From contig NZ_CP041764.1 in NCBI RefSeq assembly GCF_009817885.1, positions 2,790,001 through 2,854,000 of the forward strand: DNA of 64,000 nt, given 5' to 3'. The notes beneath the pieces are model-generated. The model was not told where the DNA came from. It was given only the letters and a program-made list of their open reading frames with translations, and did no database searches. A program made the position numbers and the translations under genes. Below, one piece after another: positions 8,960-16,656 of the stretch (position 1 is the first letter of the stretch; each line of letters starts with the position of its first letter). Source of the stretch: Serratia rhizosphaerae (GTDB lineage: Bacteria > Pseudomonadota > Gammaproteobacteria > Enterobacterales > Enterobacteriaceae).

Positions 8960-10003
8960 TTAGCGTTGGCCGAGCAGCGCCAGCGAGCCGGCGTGGCGCC
9001 AGTGAATGCTGCCGGGCAGGTAGAGGGCGTTGTGTTCCGGCGGCCGTTCGTCGATCAACTGCGTCACCAGATCAAAACTGTGTTGCGCCAGTCCGCGGCA
9101 GTCTTGCGCCACGGTGTCGATTTTCAGCGTCATGCAGTCGAACAGGTAGTGGTCGTCAAAGCTGCACAGGTGGATATCGCTGTCCATCAGCTGATGCTGG
9201 GTGAGGTAACGGAGCACCCCCTCCAGCAGGCCGCAGGCGGCGGTAAACAGCGCCTTCGGCGGACGGCCGAGGCGTGCGCACAGGCCGGCGATCATTTCAT
9301 AGCCGGAACTGGGGTGATAGTTGCCGCTGATTATCCATGCGTCCCGGGCGCTGACGCCGGCGTTTTCCAGGCCCTGGCGGAAACCGGCCAGGCGATCGCG
9401 CGTCGGCGACAGGCGCGGCTGGCCGCCGAGAAAATAGAACTCGTCGGGATGCTGTCGGGCGACCGTCTCCACCAGCTGCGCGGTCGATGACACCGAGTCG
9501 GTGATCACCAGCGGCAGCGACGAGCCGTTAATGACCCGGTCCATCTGCACCACCGGCAGGCTGGCGTTAATCTTCTGGTATTCCGCATCGTTCAACTGGC
9601 TGGAGGCGACGATCAGCCCGTCGACCTGGCGCTGTACCAGATTGTTCACCGCCATCATCTCCTGCGCCGGGTTTTCATCCGAGCAGGCAATCAACAGCTG
9701 CAAACCGGCTTCGCGGCACAGGGTTTCCAGTTCGCGGGCGATAACCGCAAAGCCGTAGTTGGTCATTTCCGGCACCACCAATCCCAGCGTATGGCTGCGG
9801 GTAGAGCGCAGCGAGCGGGCGTGAATGCTGGGTTGGTAGTGGTGCTCGTTAGCCAGCGCCAAAATACGATCGCGGGTATCGTCAGAGACGCGGTATTGCT
9901 TGCTGCGGCCATTAAGCACCAGGCTGGCGGTCGATTTCGACACGCCTGCCAGCCCGGCAATATCACTGATGGTTATGCGTTTATTCTTTTTCACTAACGG
10001 CAT
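8960..10003 (-). CDS. scrR: Sucrose operon repressor ScrR (LacI family)
   Basis: 347 residues: an N-terminal LacI helix-turn-helix (ITISDIAGLAGVSKSTASLVLNGR, about residues 10-33) and a periplasmic-binding-protein-like effector domain. Segments such as HHYQPSIHARSLR and PPKALFTAACGLLEGVLRY are close to known enterobacterial ScrR, which is released from DNA by intracellular fructose or fructose-1-phosphate. It lies 21 bp downstream of scrB at the end of scrK-Y-A-B-R. Matching operators are present before scrK and scrY. Confidence 0.93.
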   Translation of the reverse strand: MPLVKKNKRITISDIAGLAGVSKSTASLVLNGRSKQYRVSDDTRDRILALANEHHYQPSIHARSLRSTRSHTLGLVVPEMTNYGFAVIARELETLCREAGLQLLIACSDENPAQEMMAVNNLVQRQVDGLIVASSQLNDAEYQKINASLPVVQMDRVINGSSLPLVITDSVSSTAQLVETVARQHPDEFYFLGGQPRLSPTRDRLAGFRQGLENAGVSARDAWIISGNYHPSSGYEMIAGLCARLGRPPKALFTAACGLLEGVLRYLTQHQLMDSDIHLCSFDDHYLFDCMTLKIDTVAQDCRGLAQHSFDLVTQLIDERPPEHNALYLPGSIHWRHAGSLALLGQR

Positions 10004-10024
10004 CTATGTTCATCGTAGGATGCC

Positions 10025-11434
10025 TTATTCTAACATGCATGGCCGCAGCGGCCAGTATTGCAGCGCCAGCGGCGCGTCGCCGTGCAGTTGCAGGATCGGC
10101 GGCTCGCCGGGGAAGTAGCGCGAGCTCATCACCGCTTCGCCCTGGTTGATAAAAATCTCCACGCTGGAGCGGTCGAACAGCAATTGCAGTTCCCTGAGTT
10201 CGCCGCGCCAATAGCGGTGTTCCGGCGCGCCGCTGCGCAGGTTATTGCGCGTCAGCGTCAAACGCTCGCCGTCCCACGTCAGCTGCATGGCGTCACCGAA
10301 GCCGGCGCGGAACGGGCCGTGCGGCGTTAGCCGCAGTTCGGCGCTGTCAATCGCCAGCGGCGGCGCATCGTCAGCCGCACCCTGCCAGCGGCTGAGTTCC
10401 CCGCGCAGCTGCTGCAGTTCGGCGACCGGCTGCTGATACAGTTTGCCGTCACGCAGCGCAAGCTCGCGCAGGCAGGTCATGGTGTGCAGCCAGCCGTAGC
10501 GCGTCGTCGGCTGTTGTTGTTCGTCCTGATCCGGCACGCCCATCCAGCCCACCAGCAGCCGGCGGCCGTCTGCCGCCAGCGTGGTTTGCGGCGCATAAAA
10601 CTCGAAGCCGGCGTCCAGTTCGTGAAACTCGCCGTGGCTGAAGCGCGCCGTCGAGTAATCCAGCTCGCCGACGAAGTAGCCGGCCTGATAGACGTTCAGA
10701 TAGCGCTCCTGCTGCGCCGCCAGCCCCTGCGGGCAGCAGATCAGCACGTCGCGCTGGGCAAGAGGGAACAGATCCGGACACTCCCACATATAGCCGAAGT
10801 CGCCCAGGCCGTTCAGTTGGGAGCCGGCGATCTCCCCCAGCAGCGTCCACTGACGTAAATCATCGGCACGCAGCAGCAGCACCTTGCCGCGATCCTGCAA
10901 ATCGCGCGCGCCCAGCACCATGTACCAGTGCTGCCCATGGCGCCAGACCTTCGGGTCGCGCACGTGGCCGCTGTAACCGTCGGGCAGCGGCAGCACCGGG
11001 CCGAGCTTGCGGTATTCACCGCGCTCATCTTCCTGCGCCAGGCACTGATAGGCGGTGCGCGAACCGTCGGGGAATTTCACATTGCCGGTATAGACCAGCA
11101 TGATCTTGTCGTCCGTCGCCACCGCCGAGCCGGAGTAGCAGCCGTGGCTGTCGTAACAGGCGTCGGGCAGCAGCGCCACCGGCTGGTGCTGCCAGTGCAG
11201 CAGATCGCGGGACTGCCAGTGGCCCCAGCATTTGCGGCTGTGGTCGCAGGCCAGCGGGTTCCACTGATAGAACAGATGGTACACGCCGTTGTGCTGGATA
11301 AAGCCGTTGGGGTCGTTGAGCAGCCCGACGCTGGGCGCCAGGTGCCACAGCGGGCGGTGGGGATCCGCGGCGGCGCGCGTCTGGCCCTGCATCAGCGCCA
11401 GTGCGGTGTGTTTCATCAGGCTTAACGCGTCCAT
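10025..11434 (-). CDS. scrB: Sucrose-6-phosphate hydrolase ScrB (invertase)
   Basis: A 469-residue glycoside hydrolase family 32 enzyme that splits sucrose-6-phosphate into glucose-6-phosphate and fructose in the cytoplasm. The catalytic nucleophile region is visible as GLLNDPNGFIQ, with HVRDPKVW (transition-state aspartate) and YMWECPDLF (acid/base glutamate) further on. It lacks a signal peptide, as expected for a PTS-coupled enzyme. Its ATG overlaps the scrA stop by one base (TAATG), so the two are translationally coupled. Confidence 0.96.
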   Translation of the reverse strand: MDALSLMKHTALALMQGQTRAAADPHRPLWHLAPSVGLLNDPNGFIQHNGVYHLFYQWNPLACDHSRKCWGHWQSRDLLHWQHQPVALLPDACYDSHGCYSGSAVATDDKIMLVYTGNVKFPDGSRTAYQCLAQEDERGEYRKLGPVLPLPDGYSGHVRDPKVWRHGQHWYMVLGARDLQDRGKVLLLRADDLRQWTLLGEIAGSQLNGLGDFGYMWECPDLFPLAQRDVLICCPQGLAAQQERYLNVYQAGYFVGELDYSTARFSHGEFHELDAGFEFYAPQTTLAADGRRLLVGWMGVPDQDEQQQPTTRYGWLHTMTCLRELALRDGKLYQQPVAELQQLRGELSRWQGAADDAPPLAIDSAELRLTPHGPFRAGFGDAMQLTWDGERLTLTRNNLRSGAPEHRYWRGELRELQLLFDRSSVEIFINQGEAVMSSRYFPGEPPILQLHGDAPLALQYWPLRPCMLE

Positions 11435-12804
11435 TATTTATCGTCCGTTTGGTATTTCAGCAGCAGGGAAATGACAAAGGCGCTGCCGAAGGCGATCGCC
11501 AGCCCGATGACATAGCTGAGCAGCGCGTTAGCCTGCACGATGGCCATGCCGGGGATAGCGGTCAAACCGACGGCGCTCATGCCGACATGATTGGCGACCA
11601 CCCAGGCGCCGCCGAGCGCGCCGCCGGCCAGCGCAGCGAGGAAGGGTTTGACAAAGCGCAGGTTGATGCCGAACAGCGCCGCTTCGGTGATGCCGAGCAT
11701 GGCGGAGAAACCGGAAGGCACGGCGATCGCCTTGATTTTGGCGTCGCGGGTTTTGAAATACACCGCCAGGCAGGCGCCGCCCTGCGCGATATTGGCCATC
11801 GACCAGATCGGCAGCAGGAAGTTGACGCCGATATTCGGGTTGCCCAGCAGCCCGGCCTCAATGGCGTGGAAGCTGTGGTGGATGCCGGTGATGACGATCA
11901 CCGAATACAGACCGCCGAACAGCAGCCCCGCCAGCCAGCCGGCATGGGCGATCAGCGTGCTGAGCAGCAGCGAAATGCCGTCCCCGAGCGCGCGTCCTGC
12001 CGGGCCGATAAACAGCATGGCGACAAAACCGGAGATAATCACCGTCAGGAACGGCGTCAGGATCAGGTCGAGTGAGTTGGGGATCACTTTGCGCAGCTGT
12101 TTTTCCAGCATGCTCATAAACCACACCGCCAGCAGCACCGGGAATACCGTGCCCTGATAGCCAATCATGGCGATCTCCAGCCCGAAGAAGTTCATGGTGG
12201 AGAAGCCTTCGGCCACGCCCCAGGCGTTGGTCAGCGCCGGATGGGTCAGAATACCGCCCAGCGTGGCGCCGAGGTAAGGGTTGCCGCCAAATTCGCGCGC
12301 GGCGGTGAAGCCGATCAGGATCGGCAGAATGATAAACGCCGCCGAGCTGAACATATCGAGCATCACAAACAGCGCATTGTCGGGGCTGGCCCAGCCGTAG
12401 GTTTTCATCATGCCGAGCAGCCCCATCAGCAGACCGGAGGCGACGATGGCAGGAATGATCGGCACGAAAATATTCGACAGCAGGCGGGCGATGCGCTGCA
12501 GCGGGTTAAGTTTTTTCGCCGCGATATCGGCGGCTTCCGCTTTGCTGGATTCATTGACGCCCGCTGCCTTGATAAATTCGGCATGCACCTTGTTCACCAG
12601 GCCGGTGCCGAAGATCACCTGAATCTGCCCGGCGTTGCTAAAGCAGCCTTTCACCCCCTCCAGCTGTTCGATGGCGGCTTTATCTATCTTGCTGTCGTCC
12701 AGCAGCACCAGGCGCAGACGCGTGGCGCAGTGGGCCGCGCTGGCGATATTGTCTTTGCCGCCGAGTAATGGCAACAGCGCCTGTGCGGTTGCGGTGACGT
12801 TCAT
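11434..12804 (-). CDS. scrA: PTS sucrose-specific EIIBC component ScrA
   Basis: 456 residues: an N-terminal IIB domain with the phosphorylated cysteine in SAAHCATRLRL (about residue 26), followed by a IIC membrane domain carrying the GITEAALFGINLRF motif. It imports sucrose and phosphorylates it to sucrose-6-phosphate. No IIA domain is present, so phosphate is expected to come from the glucose IIA protein (Crr), as in other ScrA systems. It precedes scrB with a one-base overlap and follows scrY after 51 bp containing a stable hairpin. Confidence 0.95.
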   Translation of the reverse strand: MNVTATAQALLPLLGGKDNIASAAHCATRLRLVLLDDSKIDKAAIEQLEGVKGCFSNAGQIQVIFGTGLVNKVHAEFIKAAGVNESSKAEAADIAAKKLNPLQRIARLLSNIFVPIIPAIVASGLLMGLLGMMKTYGWASPDNALFVMLDMFSSAAFIILPILIGFTAAREFGGNPYLGATLGGILTHPALTNAWGVAEGFSTMNFFGLEIAMIGYQGTVFPVLLAVWFMSMLEKQLRKVIPNSLDLILTPFLTVIISGFVAMLFIGPAGRALGDGISLLLSTLIAHAGWLAGLLFGGLYSVIVITGIHHSFHAIEAGLLGNPNIGVNFLLPIWSMANIAQGGACLAVYFKTRDAKIKAIAVPSGFSAMLGITEAALFGINLRFVKPFLAALAGGALGGAWVVANHVGMSAVGLTAIPGMAIVQANALLSYVIGLAIAFGSAFVISLLLKYQTDDK

Positions 12805-12832
12805 GTTCTCTCCCGTTTAAATGCTAACAATG

Positions 12833-12851
12833 CCGGCCGCCGCGCGGCCGG
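12833..12851 (-). other. Intercistronic hairpin between scrY and scrA
   Basis: A perfect 8-bp GC stem CCGGCCGC/GCGGCCGG with a 3-nt loop lies just after the scrY stop. There is no U tract, so it is more likely an mRNA-stability or processing element that lets porin and permease levels differ than a true terminator. Confidence 0.5.
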
Positions 12852-12855
12852 TGGT

Positions 12856-14304
12856 TCAGAAAAAGTATTTGAATCTGGCGCGCAGGCCGTAGCGTTTGTC
12901 GTTATCGCCGTTGGCGATCTTGTTGTCGGCGTCGGCCTCCAGCATGGAGGCGTAGGCGCCGAGATACAGATTAAAGTTCGGCATGTTCATGACGTTGGGG
13001 ATTTGGTACGACGCATGAATGGTGTGAATGTCATAGCGTCCCGGTTCGCTGAGCGGGTTGTCGATCTGCGCCGTCATGCCGTCGGTGGAAAACTCTTTGA
13101 TATTGTTATGGGCGTAGATATAGCCCAGCTCGAAGCGGCGCCACAGCACGTTGGCGCCGGCGGAGAAGTCCTGCTCGCCGGCCGCATCCAGATAGGCGGT
13201 GCTGAGGTTGGCGACGATGCCGTTTTCGGCGTCGTCCGCCAGACTGTTCCAGCTGAGCGTCATGCCGTAGCCGTTACGCTTGGACTGGTCGACCCACTGA
13301 CCGCGGGCGTTCTGGTAGCCGTAGGCGTTGTTGACCACGTTGCTTTCCATCGCCAGCGCGGCGCTGAAGCGATCTTTTTTCCAGGCGATAACCGGGCGCA
13401 GGTAGGCGACGTTCTTTTTGTTTTCCAGCGTGTTGCCGTGATAGCTGCTCTCTTGGAACAGCGAGGTGCCGTCTTCCACCAGGGTGTTGAGCTCGAAATA
13501 CCAGTCGCCGGCGTATTTGCTCAGCATCAGGTTGCCGCCGCTGCTGCTGCGCCCGCGCCCCTCTTTCATCATGTAGATATAGCCGAAGCCGTCGGCGTAC
13601 AGATCGTTGGCGGTGTTGCCGGAATACTCGATAAAGGTGTCCTGGTTGAGCGGGAACATATCGTAGGCTTCAAAACGGCCGATCTTGGCCTGCCAGTCCT
13701 GTTCTTTACCGAAGAAGAACGCGGCGTCGTCCAGATTCATTTTGCCGCTCATATCCGCCAGCGGCTGGACGCGGAAGCCGGAGAAGCGGCCGTCCGGGTT
13801 GCGGCGGTAGCCGTCCAGCCCGACCAGAATGCGGCCGTTAATATCCCAGCGCTCGTGATCGCCGGGCTTCCAGTTTTTGTTGTCGCGGGTTTTCAACGAG
13901 GTGAGCTGGCCGCTGCGGCTGGCGCCGTCGAGATTGAACTCCACATCGCCGTACAGTTTCAGATCGCTGAAATGGGTGAGCTGGAGGCCGGCGGCCGGCG
14001 GCGTAGCGTCCTCCTGCACTGCGGAGCTGCGCTTCGCCAGCTGTGTGCTTTGCTGCTCGACGTGCGCGGTGCGCTGCTCCAGGCTCCGGGCCTGCCGTTC
14101 GGCATGTTCGGTGCGTTGTTCCAGGCGCTGGGCTTGCCGTTCGGCGGCGGCGGCGCGTTTTTCGGCCTGCGTGGCCCGCAGTTCCGCCTGTTGCAGGCGC
14201 TGCTCCAGTGCGTTGAGGCGGGCCTCAATACTGTCGTTGGCGGCCAGCGCCGGGCCGGCGATGAATAATCCTGTCGTTACAGCCAGATAGCGTAGGTTTT
14301 TCAT
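12856..14304 (-). CDS. scrY: Sucrose porin ScrY
   Basis: An outer-membrane LamB-family porin that lets sucrose cross the outer membrane. It has a signal peptide (cleavage near AALAAND), then an alpha-helical heptad segment rich in EQR/AER repeats (about residues 25-95) matching the periplasmic coiled coil of known ScrY, then the 18-strand barrel ending in phenylalanine (RARFKYFF). I set the start at MKNLRYLAVTT (482 residues); an ATG four codons upstream is also possible and neither has a strong ribosome-binding site. A ScrR-type operator lies 53 bp upstream. Confidence 0.92.
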   Translation of the reverse strand: MKNLRYLAVTTGLFIAGPALAANDSIEARLNALEQRLQQAELRATQAEKRAAAAERQAQRLEQRTEHAERQARSLEQRTAHVEQQSTQLAKRSSAVQEDATPPAAGLQLTHFSDLKLYGDVEFNLDGASRSGQLTSLKTRDNKNWKPGDHERWDINGRILVGLDGYRRNPDGRFSGFRVQPLADMSGKMNLDDAAFFFGKEQDWQAKIGRFEAYDMFPLNQDTFIEYSGNTANDLYADGFGYIYMMKEGRGRSSSGGNLMLSKYAGDWYFELNTLVEDGTSLFQESSYHGNTLENKKNVAYLRPVIAWKKDRFSAALAMESNVVNNAYGYQNARGQWVDQSKRNGYGMTLSWNSLADDAENGIVANLSTAYLDAAGEQDFSAGANVLWRRFELGYIYAHNNIKEFSTDGMTAQIDNPLSEPGRYDIHTIHASYQIPNVMNMPNFNLYLGAYASMLEADADNKIANGDNDKRYGLRARFKYFF

Positions 14305-14340
14305 GGGTTCTATCATCCAGAAAGGTCATTATTATTGTTT

Positions 14341-14370
14341 GCTAAATTGCTAAATTGCTAAACCGGTTTT
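14341..14370. promoter_or_regulatory. ScrR operator upstream of scrY, with tandem octamers
   Basis: The palindrome AAACCGGTTT (14360-14369) lies within TGCTAAACCGGTTTTT, 56 bp before the scrY start. It shares AACCGGTT and the flanking GCTAA half with the site before scrK, and has the central CpG typical of LacI/GalR operators. It is joined to two preceding copies of GCTAAATT (14341-14356), giving two and a half tandem octamers. Confidence 0.75.
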
Positions 14371-14465
14371 TCTGGCGGAAAGATAATCGAGAAATGGAGA
14401 GGATGGCAATGAAGTTGGCTAACCCGATTCAGCTATTGTGATCGAGCGCGCATTTATCACGGGAT

Positions 14466-14491
14466 GCGGGGCGGGCGAGTGCCCACCCCGC
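14466..14491 (-). other. Intercistronic hairpin between scrK and scrY
   Basis: An 11-bp stem with one mismatch (GCGGGGCGGGC against GCCCACCCCGC) and a 4-nt loop, beginning 6 bp after the scrK stop. It has no U tract. Since scrY has its own operator, this may end or weaken the scrK transcript. Confidence 0.5.
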
Positions 14492-14496
14492 GATCG

Positions 14497-15432
14497 TCAG
14501 GCGGGTTGCAACAGAAAAGCGGCCAGTTCAGCGGCGTGCGGCAGGGCGGTCATTGCCCCTTTAGCGGTGGTCGCCAGCGCGCCGCAGGCCTGCGCCTGGG
14601 CAATAACTGCCGGCCATTCGTCTGCCTGCGGCAGGCGGCCGAGTGCGGACAGCGCGGCCAGCAAACCGGCCACGAAGGCGTCGCCGGCGCCGGTGGTGTC
14701 CACCGGCACTACCGGCGTAGCGGGGAAGTGGCGCAGTTCACGGCCGTCATGGACGCAAACGCCGTCTCCGCCCTGCGTCACCAACAGCAGACGCAGGGGG
14801 AAGTGGGCGAGCACCCAGTCGACAGCGGCGTCCATCTCGTTGAGGTTGCTGATAAAAAACAGTTCATCCAGTGAGATTTTCACCACGTCGGCCAGCAGCA
14901 GCGCCTGCATCAGGCAGGGGCGCAGTTCTTCCGGCTGTCGCCAGACGTCTGCACGGATATTGGGGTCAAAACTGACCCAGCCGCCGGCGGCGCGGATGGC
15001 GGCCATGGCCGCCATCGTGGTGCTGCGGCTTGGCTCCTGCGACAGGGCGATCGAACAGACGTGCAGCCATTCGCCGGCTTGAAAGACCGGCAGATCGGCA
15101 GGCTGTAAAAACAGGTCGGCGCTGGGGGTGACCATAAAGGTGAAGGAGCGCTCGCCGTCACTGGCCAGATCCACCACCACGGTTGAGGTATGGTGCTCAG
15201 CATCTGCGAACATCCGGGCGGTATCCACCCCTTCATTGCTCAGCACCTGGCGGAGAAATGCGCCGAAACTGTCGTCGCCGACGCGGCCGATAAAGCCGCT
15301 GTCGCCGCCCAGGCGGGCGATGCCGACGGCAACATTGGCCGGTGCGCCGCCGGGGCACTTAAGATAACTGTTTGAATTTTCAGGAACCAGATCGACAACG
15401 GCGTCTCCCAGAACCCAGACACGGTTTGCCAT
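14497..15432 (-). CDS. scrK: Fructokinase ScrK
   Basis: A 311-residue PfkB/ribokinase-family sugar kinase that phosphorylates the fructose released by ScrB. It shows the N-terminal GDAVVDLVPE segment, the two-glycine substrate motif (CPGGAPANVAVGIARLGG) and the C-terminal PfkB signature with the catalytic aspartate (VDTTGAGDAFVAGLLAAL). It is the promoter-proximal gene of scrKYABR and has an operator about 45 bp upstream. Confidence 0.95.
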   Translation of the reverse strand: MANRVWVLGDAVVDLVPENSNSYLKCPGGAPANVAVGIARLGGDSGFIGRVGDDSFGAFLRQVLSNEGVDTARMFADAEHHTSTVVVDLASDGERSFTFMVTPSADLFLQPADLPVFQAGEWLHVCSIALSQEPSRSTTMAAMAAIRAAGGWVSFDPNIRADVWRQPEELRPCLMQALLLADVVKISLDELFFISNLNEMDAAVDWVLAHFPLRLLLVTQGGDGVCVHDGRELRHFPATPVVPVDTTGAGDAFVAGLLAALSALGRLPQADEWPAVIAQAQACGALATTAKGAMTALPHAAELAAFLLQPA

Positions 15433-16079
15433 GTTTTACCCCGCTATTGCTGTGGCTGATGGCGAGCTAAAATAGAAGAACCGGTTTAGCTATGCAACAG
15501 AAAAAATCGATGCCGTGCCGGAACGCCCGGAGAGAGGTGAGTCGGCGGGGCGGTGAACGGCGTGCGTAAGGGCAGTCGGGCGACGTTCAATCAGTTTGCT
15601 GTTCGCCGTAAGGATGAAAATAAAATGTGTTATCTCTACGATAATTAAGAAAGAGAGAGGTTAATTAAATAATTATTTATTATTAATAAGGTTTTTTTTG
15701 TAAATGATATCAATTATTGTCGTCTGCCTTTCACATTGTCTCGCTCTTCTCTGTTTAGTTTTCCTATGGCGTGCCGGCTAATTATCACTAATAGATTTGC
15801 TGTCAGGAAATACGTGGATTAGGCATTATCCTGCCTCTTCTTTGAGTATTTTCTTTAAATTAATTGGGTGGATTCTTGTTTGTGACATTGGCCATTTTTT
15901 TTACCGCTCACCCGCATGAAATCCGCACGCTGATTGGCTATCATCCCCTTGCTGACCCTTCAGGCTGATAGGTATGGGGCGTTTTCGTGCCGTGATGGCC
16001 ATTCGCCGGCCGCTGTTTGTCTGAATGAATGGAAGAATGACATTGGTCAGGTAGCTAATGGTTATTTAAGGATGATGGA
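15433..16079. other. Intergenic region between scrK and the ail-like gene
   Basis: 647 bp, AT-rich from about 15,600 to 15,900, with no convincing reading frame. It contains the ScrR operator near scrK and presumably the promoters of both divergent genes. I see no RNA gene in it. Confidence 0.5.
15477..15490. promoter_or_regulatory. ScrR operator upstream of scrK
   Basis: The site AGAACCGGTTTAGC contains the palindrome AACCGGTT (15479-15486) and lies 45 bp before the scrK start. Read on the minus strand it begins GCTAAACCGGTT, the same core as the scrY operator. Confidence 0.75.
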
Positions 16080-16628
16080 ATGAAAAAATCAGCATTGCTC
16101 GGCGCTATCGTTGTCGCTTTATCTACGCTTATGCCGGCGCAGGCAGAACGTCACACCGTGATTTTTGATTATGCGCGCGCTCAGCTTGATAATTTCAGCG
16201 ACCTGGACGGCATTAATATTAAATATCGTTATGAGTGGGGGTCGGTCCTGAGTCTGATGAGCTCTTTCACCGCGCTGGGTGGCGATAACCACAGCGTGAA
16301 CGGCGGTAAAACCGAGCTGAATTATTATGCCTACAGCGTAGGCCCGGCCTACTACCTGAACCGTTATATGGTGATTTACGGGCTGGTGGGCCTGAACCAC
16401 AGCAACGTGAAAAACGCTGCCGCCTGGGCAACGGAGCAGAATTACGGCAGAACGCGCGGCAGCCGCGGCGCCAGCTCCAGTTCGGCCTTTGCCTACGGCG
16501 CCGGCCTGATGTTTACCCTCAGGGAAAATATTGTGCTGGACGTAGGTTATGAAGGATCGCAGATCGATATCGGCGGCTTGAACCGCGACGTGAATCTGTT
16601 CACCGTCGGCGTCGGCTACCGTTTCTGA
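16080..16628 (+). CDS. Ail/Lom-family outer-membrane protein
   Basis: 182 residues with a signal peptide (cleavage after MPAQA, about residue 21) and an eight-stranded beta-barrel pattern that ends in aromatic VGYRF. The spacing and motifs (NGGKTELNYYAYSVGPAYYLN; VLDVGYEGSQID) match the Ail/Lom/PagC/OmpX family. Members support adhesion, serum resistance or stress tolerance, but function varies, so no specific role is claimed. AAGGATGATGGA precedes the ATG. It converges on the phospholipase gene. Confidence 0.8.
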   Translation: MKKSALLGAIVVALSTLMPAQAERHTVIFDYARAQLDNFSDLDGINIKYRYEWGSVLSLMSSFTALGGDNHSVNGGKTELNYYAYSVGPAYYLNRYMVIYGLVGLNHSNVKNAAAWATEQNYGRTRGSRGASSSSAFAYGAGLMFTLRENIVLDVGYEGSQIDIGGLNRDVNLFTVGVGYRF

Positions 16629-16656
16629 GCGTGAGCTCGGCGAGAAGCGTGAAGAC

